Assembly (NCBI GenBank): GCA_003290165.1
Contig: QNQO01000457.1
Coordinates: 434,001-498,000, forward strand
Direction: 5' to 3'
Length of the DNA stretch: 64,000 nucleotides
Source: Berberis thunbergii
Lineage: Eukaryota > Streptophyta > Magnoliopsida > Ranunculales > Berberidaceae
The notes beneath the pieces were generated by a model. The model did no database searches, was not told the origin of the DNA, and saw only the letters and a program-made list of their open reading frames with translations. Each line of letters opens with the position of its first letter. The first letter of the stretch is position 1. Positions 57,240 to 64,000 of this stretch are shown here, one piece after another. The translations under genes and the position numbers were made by a program.

Positions 57240-59059
57240 GGCTACTCTGCATGATGTAGCTGAATCTGGGAGCACTCTATCTTTTTCAGTGCAGCGTAGT
57301 GGCAGCCTCGTGCCGTAGGTTGGTCTCCATGTATTGTTCCTTCAGAGCAGTTAACAGTATACTTAACACACTGGTGAAGGGTGAAAACCACTACTTCCAT
57401 TTGGTGGAGCCAAGGTCTTCTCAGGATGATGGTGCGTCTACCACTATGAAGTCCATAAATAGGACTTTCCTGAGCTACGGTTCTCCTGCTACCGTAGCCA
57501 ACCTTATCTTTCCGACGAGGAAGCACTTCACCCCGCTGAATTCGATCAGCGGGTGTTCTGAAGACGTCAGTTTTTCCTCCTTGAGGTCCATGATGTGGAA
57601 CGAGATGTAGAACATAACATTAATTGAACTTCGTGTGTCAACCAGAGCTCTTTTTACTTCCCAGCTTGCTACGGAGACCAAGATGACTAAGGCATCATTG
57701 TGTGGCGTTCAGACTCCTTCGAGGTCCTTGTCCATTAAGGTAAAGGTGGGAATGGGGCTTTCAACCTGTGAGTGGTAGATGTGTTTGTCCTCATCCGCGG
57801 ATTGTGCCCGCATATACAGTAGTGTCCGCTTGCGAGACCTACAACTGATTTTCAGTCGGTCCGAATCCATGAAGGATGTAGATTATCCCTGGAGTCAACT
57901 TTTCTATTTCTTTATTTGACTCCTCTCTGTCCTTTGTTTGTTCCGTTGGTTCTCGACTTCCATAACTCTTTCAGCTTGCCTTTGTGGATCCAGTACTCAA
58001 CTTCATACCTCAGACTCCTACAGTCGTTGGTGTTGTGGTTGCCCTCCTTGTGGCACGCGCAGTATCTGCCATTGTCGCGCTTGGAGAGGTCTCCGCATGT
58101 TTTTGGGGGCCACTTTAGTTCCTCCTAGCTTTTCATGGAGTTATGTATGTCTAACAAGCTAGCGCTTAGGGGTGTCATGGCTCTGGATCCAATGTAGTTG
58201 AATGATTTCTCCGGCCTGGGCCGACCAGGGTCCGACCTGTTGTCGTTGTGCTTCCTTTTGCTCTATTCCCCGTCCTCGCGTCTCTTTCCGTCCTTCTTGT
58301 CCCCAAGAGAGGAGGGTTTCCTATCCTTGACTCTTCTAAGGAGATATGTCTCTAGACGCTCTTGAGGAGCTCCACCATGTCCAGAGAGCACTCCAAGGTG
58401 AGGTCCTTGAAAAGCTTTCCCTCTTTAAGGCCTGCAGTGAAGGCCGTCACGGTTGTATTGTTGTTGCACTCATCAATGAGGGTCAGCTCACTGTTAAAGC
58501 GCGTGACATACTCTCGGAGCGTCTCGCCGGACTTCCGCTTTAAAGAGAGTATGTAGTGCGGGCCTTTTCTAAAGCATTGGCTTCCGATAAAACATGTTTG
58601 GAATTCCTTCGCCATTGTTTTGAAGGAGTTGATTGACTTCAGTGGAAGGAGTTGGAACCACGTCAGCACAGAGCCTTTTAGACTGGTGGGAAAGATTCTG
58701 CACGTAACTGACTCGGATCCTTTTTTGAGAGCCATTACGTGCTGGTAATGGCACAGATGATCGAAATGATCGGTGGTCCCATCGTAGGAGTCGAGCTTCG
58801 TGGGAGTGTACTTCCTCGGAAGGGCCTTGTTTATTATTCGGTCCACAAATGGAGGGATGGAGAGGTGATTTAGTACGTCTGTATCATGCGCCCCTTTGCG
58901 GAGGGGGTTCCTAGGGCCTAGCCTCTTTGTCTTGGCGGAACATGGCATTAGCTGCGCAGCCTCCCTTAGTCCAATGAGAACTAGAGAGGGCCTGGCTTTT
59001 TTGCGCTTGCTCCCTATCATCTTTTGAAGGCAGAGGTTCATGCTGCTGTTGGTATCCAT
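57240..59059 (-). pseudogene. Tat-type gag and aspartic protease remnant
   Basis: The gag frame 59059-58352 (235 codons) has LPRKYTPTKLDSYDGTTDHF, WFQLLPLKSINSF and LREYVTRFNSEL. A zinc-knuckle-like CACHKEGNHNTNDC follows at about 58080-58030. Protease at about 57680-57560 has VDTRSSINVMF, where the catalytic DTG triad has become DTR. The downstream conserved block (RPWLHQMEVVVFTLHQC) is at 57470-57400. Several frameshifts join these parts. The protease is predicted dead. It matches the element at 60043 closely enough to be a related family. Confidence 0.8.
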
Positions 59060-59347
59060 TAGCAGGTAAGGGATTTTGTCACGTAAGAGTCTCCATAGCC
59101 TTAGCTATCTGTTGTATCTAAGATGCCAGCACATCGATTATGGGGTCCATAATTACTGTTGTTGGCATGGGAAAGTGAGTTGGCTGCCCCTGCATGACAG
59201 GAACTGCTGAATGAGGTGGTATAGGGACAACCTGAGCATTAGACGTGTCCTCTGGTTCTTCGTTTTTGCGTGACCCGGTGGTCACCATTTCTCTGGGTTT
59301 TGATATGAGACAAACGATTAGTGTAAAGTTATGAACTATGTCGTCCC

Positions 59348-59363
59348 ACGGATGGCGTCAAAC
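59348..59363 (-). other. primer-binding site region of the 13-kb Tat element
   Basis: On the minus strand, TTTGACGCCATCCGTGGG follows the LTR end GCATCA, a mutated form of TTTGGCGCCGTCCGTGGG. Confidence 0.6.
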
Positions 59364-60042
59364 TGATGCAGTCTTTTTTCGCTCCCAGCTTTGACATAGT
59401 CCCGCTGACCTGCACAAGTAACACACGTGAACCACAGACCACCGTGGGGTGGCCGATGACACTCCGATGCTAAAGTCGGACATGGCTTTGAAGAAGGTGT
59501 AATGTTGTAACAGGGAATTTGTAGCGTACCTTAGCTTACCAACCTCATGTCTTATTTATAGTGCAAGGAGTTTTGGTTCTACCAGGCCATCGTAGGCATA
59601 ATTTAGAAAGGGGGTCTTCATGGAGATCCCTCCCTAATTAGAAGTCGTGTTGTAAGAGGGAAGTTCCATGTTTGCTCTATGCTCCTAGATACGTGGGAGA
59701 TAGTTCCCAATCCAAGAGCAATCTAGAGAAGGGAGTTTCCCTATGTGGAAGATACTTTAGTGTTTGCTTCATAGTTGGAAGCAGAGAGTAGCTGTAATTG
59801 CCCATCCGAAGTTGATCCTTGAGATACTTGCCTGAAGAGGGCTTACGGGTATTAAGGATAGTTGTGAGACGTGTGGGTCTAGCATGTTGTGAGAGTTCGG
59901 GTTTGCATGGCGAACTGCAGCTGAGCGGGCTTAGAACCGCTTGGGCCAGATCAGTGTTGGGCTAACGCTTGAGATCGTAATTCCTCGAGATCATCATGAC
60001 ACGTGTATGGCTCCGAGGTGTGACCGTTTTTATGTATCATCA
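59364..60042 (-). repeat. 5' LTR (right copy) of the 13-kb Tat element
   Basis: Inverted TGATGATACATAAAAACGG ... GACTGCATCA, 679 bp. Its sequence also occurs at 46953-47450 and, partially, at 13919-14237. Confidence 0.8.
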
Positions 60043-60737
60043 CTTCAAATAAGTAGGCAACTCTCCACAAGGAAAGGATCTCTAACAAATATCTTTTCTT
60101 AAACCATGCCACCAAAAGCATAGCCAAATAAGGACTCTTGCATGATAAATAGATAATAAGGTTGAGGAATTAAGGTATGCTACAAATGGTGGTCTTTACC
60201 TCAAGTGTGTTCCTTGTGCAATAAAGATCAGAGAGAACAAAAATTGATCTATCATTTTGGCGCCGTTCGTGGGGAATGACGAAGTTCCTGAGAAAACAAA
60301 ATAACACCCTTTCAGTACAATCCCAAAAAGATGTAGCCACAAAATCTAGTACTAATGGTGAAATCACCGAGCCCTCAATCACTCGAACTAGCGCAACGCC
60401 TTCAGTCTGGTGGTACCAATTACGCGGGGAGAACAACCCCAGGCCCCTGCGTTGGCTGCAACCACGATGGACTCTAGGGTGGATTAACTGTTAGCCCAAG
60501 TGCATCGAATTGTGCTAGTGGTGGAGATGCTCGCTCAGCAGAACCCACCATCTATAGGAGGAACAGGGAGGTAGAAAAAACCCTGTCCTCCAGGACAACA
60601 GGGAGCGCATTCAGGAGAGTCACTATGTCCCTCCGTTGGCTCTCAAGGGACCAAGGACAGTGGGAATCAGGGAATGGAGCAGTCTATGGAGACTTGACGT
60701 CTAAGGCTGACAAGCCCACTTCACAAAATTAACCCCT

Positions 60738-61760
60738 ATGGCTTGGGGCCACCAATCCGGACGTGTTGTACAACCTCACTGTCCCCTATTCACGGATCAA
60801 ATCATGAACATACCACTGCCAAAAAAGTTCAGCCACCCAAAGCTAGAGATCTATGACGGGACAGCGGACCCGTCCGACCACCTACGCCATTACCATCACG
60901 TAATAGCGTTGAAAAAAGGATCTGAAGCAGTTATGTGTCAAACATTTCCCACTAGCATGAAGAAAATAATGCTAACATGGTTTCATAAGCTCCCTCAAAG
61001 GTCTATTAACTCGTTCCAGATGCTGGCGAAAGCGTTTAACACTCGCTTTGTCGACAACCAACTGATTAGTAAGGGCCCACACTACTTGTTCAGCCTCAAG
61101 CAAAAATCGAATGAAACATTGAGGGAGTATGTCATCCGCTTCAATGATGAGTTAATTCTGATCAATGGCTGCAGCGACGACACCTCAGTCACAACCTTCA
61201 TTTCGAGTCCGAGAAGAGGCCAATTCTACAACTTCCTCACCCTAGAGCCTCCGATGGACATGACAGACTTGCTAAAGTGAGTTAAAATTACATCACCCTT
61301 GACGAAATTTGGGTCGCCAAAAAGGGGGAGGAACCGAAAAGAAATATTCCCGTAGCCATCGAAGTAAGAAGGAAGTGAGAAAGGTGGAGGAGGACGAAAA
61401 AAACAAGAGGAAACAGAATGATAGTAAGCTAAACTTTGGCCAGACGAGGCAAGATAAACCCTCTAACTTCGTCGGATCTAAATCTTACACTCCCCTCAAC
61501 TCCAACCTGTCTGACATCCTCAATACCATTAAGAATTGAGGAGAAGTAAAGTGGTCCTCCAAACATCGGGGATATCCTTCCCAGCGAGACAATGGAAAGT
61601 ACTGTTCCTTTCATAAGGATTGTGGCCATGACACTGAAGAATGCAAGAATCTCAAAAATGAGGTTGAGTACTGGATTAAGAAGGGAAAACTCAAGGAATT
61701 CCCGAGCCCCCGAAAAAGAGATAAAATCGGGCGAAGTAAAAAGAATAAGTCGTTAAAAAG
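60738..61760 (+). pseudogene. Tat-type gag with zinc-knuckle region
   Basis: The frame 60738-61280 has LPKKFSHPKLEIYDGTADPS, WFHKLPQRSINSFQMLAKAF and LREYVIRFNDELILI. A Lys-rich stretch (61309-61539) and the nucleocapsid YCSFHKDCGHDTEECKNLK at about 61600-61660 follow in other frames. Structural protein of the particle; disrupted by frameshifts and stops. Confidence 0.8.
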
Positions 61761-61974
61761 ATAGAAAAAGGTGGCTGGGATTGTATATGTCCTAAACGAG
61801 GTATACTCGAAAGGTGATCAATCCAACAGATTCTGAAAAAGGACGCTCCGTGAGATTTGGACTCAAACAACTTATGAAGACCGACAAGTGCAATACGCTC
61901 CTGTTTAGAACCCGACCCGATCGCTGACGTTCAAGGATAAGAACTTCTAGGGCGTCCACTCTCCTCATAATGAC

Positions 61975-62355
61975 ATCCTTGTTATCTCAGTCCCCATAGG
62001 GAAGTGGGAAGTGAAAAGATCCTTGGTAGACACAGGGAGCTCTCTGAACGTTCTGTTCCTCAATGCGTTCCATATCATGTAGCTCAAAGAGGAGAACTCA
62101 GTGCCCGCCAGTCACCCCATGAATGAGTTTAGTGAGGAAAAGTGCTTCCCTATTAGGAAGATTAGGTTGACAGTGGTGGCGGGAGAGCCACAACTGCAGA
62201 AAGTCTTGTTCCAAGAGTTCATGGTGGTCGATGCCTCTTCCACCTACAATATCATCTTGGAAAGGCCTTGGCTCCATCAAATGAAAGTGGTAGTTTCCAC
62301 TTTGCATCAGTGCATCAAGTACCCCACCAATCAGACGGAAGTGACCATTGAATAA
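61975..62355 (+). pseudogene. Tat-type aspartic protease
   Basis: VKRSLVDTGSSLNVLF (about 62010-62060) keeps the catalytic DTG. The downstream frame 62101-62355 has FMVVDASSTYNIIL and RPWLHQMKVVVSTLHQC. A stop (TAG) at about 62081 splits it. It would process the gag-pol polyprotein if intact. Confidence 0.78.
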
Positions 62356-62699
62356 GACCAGTTGTCAGCAAGAGATTGCCACTATGCAACATTAAAGAAG
62401 CTGGACAGTTAGCAATCACTGTCTGGGCTCACGAGTCATACATCTCAGAGCCTGAGCCCAGAGAAGAGAGAAAAGTCTTCTCGCTCGAATGATGAGACTC
62501 CAGTCAGTCCAAAGGGAAGACCCATTGTTGGCCAGCCAGAGAAGGAGTCAGTCGTGGTCTACCATGATAACCCTAATAATAGCAAAGCCATCCAGATAGG
62601 TCTCCGCCTTAGCAAAGATTGGCGGAACGACTGATAAAGCTGTTGAAGAATAATCAAGACATGTTTCTTGGACGATGCGAGACACGGTAGGAATCGACT

Positions 62700-63235
62700 T
62701 TTTTGTAGTCACCCATCAACTGGAAGTTGACCTTAGGCGAAAACTGATCAAGCAGAAGAAGAGACCCATAACCCCTGAACAAAATCAGATCATCAATAAA
62801 GAGATACAAAGGCTACTTAACGCTGACATGATTAAGAAAGCGTGATACCTGGACTGGCTAGCAGATACCATCTTGGTGAAAATAAAGAATGGGAAGTGGA
62901 AAATCTATATGGATTACGCATGCCTGAATAAGGCTTGTCCGAAAAACAACTTTCCACTTCCTTGCATTGATCAGATCGTGGACGCCACGTCCAAACACAG
63001 CCTTCTAAGCTTTGTGAACGCTTATTCCAGATACAATCAAATACAAATGCCCCCCAGACCAAGAAAATGTCTATTTCATAACTGAAAAAGGGACATACCG
63101 CTATGGAGTGATGTTGTTCAGTCCAAAGAACGCGGGAACAATGTTTCAACGACTGGTAAATCGGATGTTCAAGGAGCAAATTAGAAGAACCATGGAGGTC
63201 TATATAGACGACTCAACATGTCTAACTGTTCCAAC
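62700..63235 (+). pseudogene. Tat-type reverse transcriptase, partial
   Basis: Landmarks: the N-terminal LEVDLRRKLIKQKKR region, WLADTILVKIKNGKWKIYMD, LNKACPKNNFPLPCIDQIVD, LLSFVNAYSRYNQIQM and MFQRLVNRMFKEQI, with an intact catalytic EVYIDD at about 63200. It is frameshifted near 63055 and similarity ends right after YIDD, so thumb and RNase H are absent. Confidence 0.8.
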
Positions 63236-63329
63236 CCATACGGACCAAGGCAAGGCCCTGACCACCAAGATTCAACTAAATAATGAGTTAGGATATAGTC
63301 CTGAAAATACTATCCGTTTGTCACTCTAG

Positions 63330-63791
63330 TTCTATACAAAGCTAAGTAGCAGTACTTTGATAGATCAATGCCTACTCAAAAAGCGGGCAACCAACAAGAC
63401 ATCGCCCGCGACTCACATAAAGATCACTCTTCAGTGAATTCGCTATCATCGGTGAATCATGTTATTTCATCAAGAAAACTACACAGGCTGAGTTAGGACC
63501 ACATGCGTCTCCTTTAGGACAAGATTTGAGTAGTCCCTGCTCATAGTTAAACTGTCTCATTTTATTTTACAGTCCAGGAGAGTTGTTAGCACAAGCCAAT
63601 ATGATCCATAATCATTAAGGGCAAACAAAAATAGTGAATTATGAAAAACAAACTTTATTGATTATCAAAAAGTTATTACAAAGTTTGACCGATATTATCA
63701 AAAAGTTGTTACAAAGCTTGATCGACTGACTAGTATAAAAATTTACATACTACCAGTATCTAAACTTGGTGCAAAGCAAGGCATGAGTAAG
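63330..63791. other. unassigned sequence
   Basis: No gene. It contains a two-copy repeat of ATTATCAAAAAGTTRTTACAAAG (split: ATTATCAAAAAG / TTATTACAAAG) at 63661-63715. Confidence 0.45.
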
Positions 63792-64000
63792 TAGGGGTGT
63801 TAATCGGTTCGATCGGTTAAAAATTGGACCAAAACCAAACCGAATCGAACCAAGAATTCGGTTTTCGGTTCGGTTATGTTTCCACATTTATCAAATTAAT
63901 AACCAAAATCGAACTGAACCGATCGTTTCGGTTATTTTCGATTTTTCCCTTTTTATTTTATTTTTTTATATTTTTTGCTGCTACAAACAACCGAGTTAAC
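63792..64000 (+). mobile_element. start of a GGTTCGGTTCGG hAT-type MITE
   Basis: TAGGGGTGTTAATCGGTTCG, followed by repeated AACCGAATCGAACC and TTCGGTTCGGTT motifs. It is the same family style as the MITE at 43571-43946 and continues past the window end. Confidence 0.7.

Larger units (their letters stand above)
46953..60042 (-). mobile_element. Tat-type Ty3/gypsy retrotransposon with gag-protease and antisense ORF, no visible RT
   Basis: In minus orientation: 5' LTR (60042-59364), primer-binding region TTTGACGCCATCC (about 59361-59349), gag and protease (59059 to about 57240), about 7 kb without pol, an opposite-strand ORF (about 47700-49811 plus), then the 3' LTR (47450-46953). A 128-bp minisatellite, a 1.85-kb insertion and a 2.4-kb Tekay-type solo LTR are nested inside. 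RT, RNase H and integrase motifs were sought and not seen. No matching target duplication was found at the ends. Confidence 0.75.
60043..63360 (+). mobile_element. 5' part of a third Tat-type retrotransposon
   Basis: 60043-60253 looks like the 3' end of an LTR, cut where the 13-kb element begins. The primer-binding region TTTTGGCGCCGTTCGTGG follows at 60255. Gag, nucleocapsid, protease and partial RT run in plus orientation to about 63230. RNase H, integrase and the 3' LTR are missing. After 63330 similarity is lost. Confidence 0.75.

Overview
This is a stretch of a plant nuclear genome, almost certainly a eudicot (species not determinable by eye). It is AT-rich and has GT-AG introns. It carries plant-specific gene families (a DUF1421/FLOE-type protein, a DUF569 fragment, group 4 sulfate transporter exons) and typical plant transposons: Athila, Tat and Tekay-type Ty3/gypsy, CACTA, hAT, Harbinger MITEs, an L1 LINE and a tRNA-type SINE. 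I see one probably functional protein-coding gene; nearly everything else is nested transposon sequence in various stages of decay.

Region by region: (1) 1-7097 is one end of a CACTA transposon with an array of palindromic subterminal repeats. Inside it, all on the minus strand, lie exon fragments of four unrelated host genes: nucleolin, VPS35L, a SULTR4 sulfate transporter and a UBC4/5/6-type E2. (2) That CACTA element interrupts the protease-coding part of an Athila retrotransposon, whose remaining pol, 3' region and 3' LTR fill 7098-13354. (3) 13818-15340 holds LTR fragments, a CAC-rich repeat, a SINE and a long (AT)n tract. (4) 15414-38319 (minus) is the DUF1421/FLOE-like gene, with three exons predicted to encode about 554 aa. 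Its first intron is about 19.2 kb and contains an L1 LINE, a hAT-like element carrying a DUF569 gene 5' end, and a complete-ended Tat-type retrotransposon (30155-37649). (5) 38474-39726, just upstream of that gene, holds a Tourist-like MITE (TSD TAA) and an 863-bp internally deleted hAT element (TSD ATTGCAAT). (6) 39735-46952 contains a run of short hairpin repeats, a large probable LTR, and a chromovirus reduced to two LTRs with about 330 bp between them.

(7) 46953-60042 is a Tat-type retrotransposon on the minus strand with gag and protease but no visible RT. It carries an opposite-strand Transposase_28-like ORF, a 128-bp minisatellite, a 1.85-kb insertion in that minisatellite, and a 2377-bp solo LTR with a perfect 5-bp TSD. 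(8) 60043-63360 is the 5' part of a third Tat-type element (plus strand) with gag, protease and partial RT, apparently split in its 5' LTR by the previous element. (9) A GGTTCGGTTCGG-rich hAT-type MITE begins at 63792 and runs off the window.

The host gene and the transposons do not form a pathway. The biology of interest is transduplication of host exons by CACTA and hAT elements, the antisense ORF plus minisatellite architecture shared by two different Tat families that lack a visible pol, and a gene that seems to tolerate a transposon-packed first intron.
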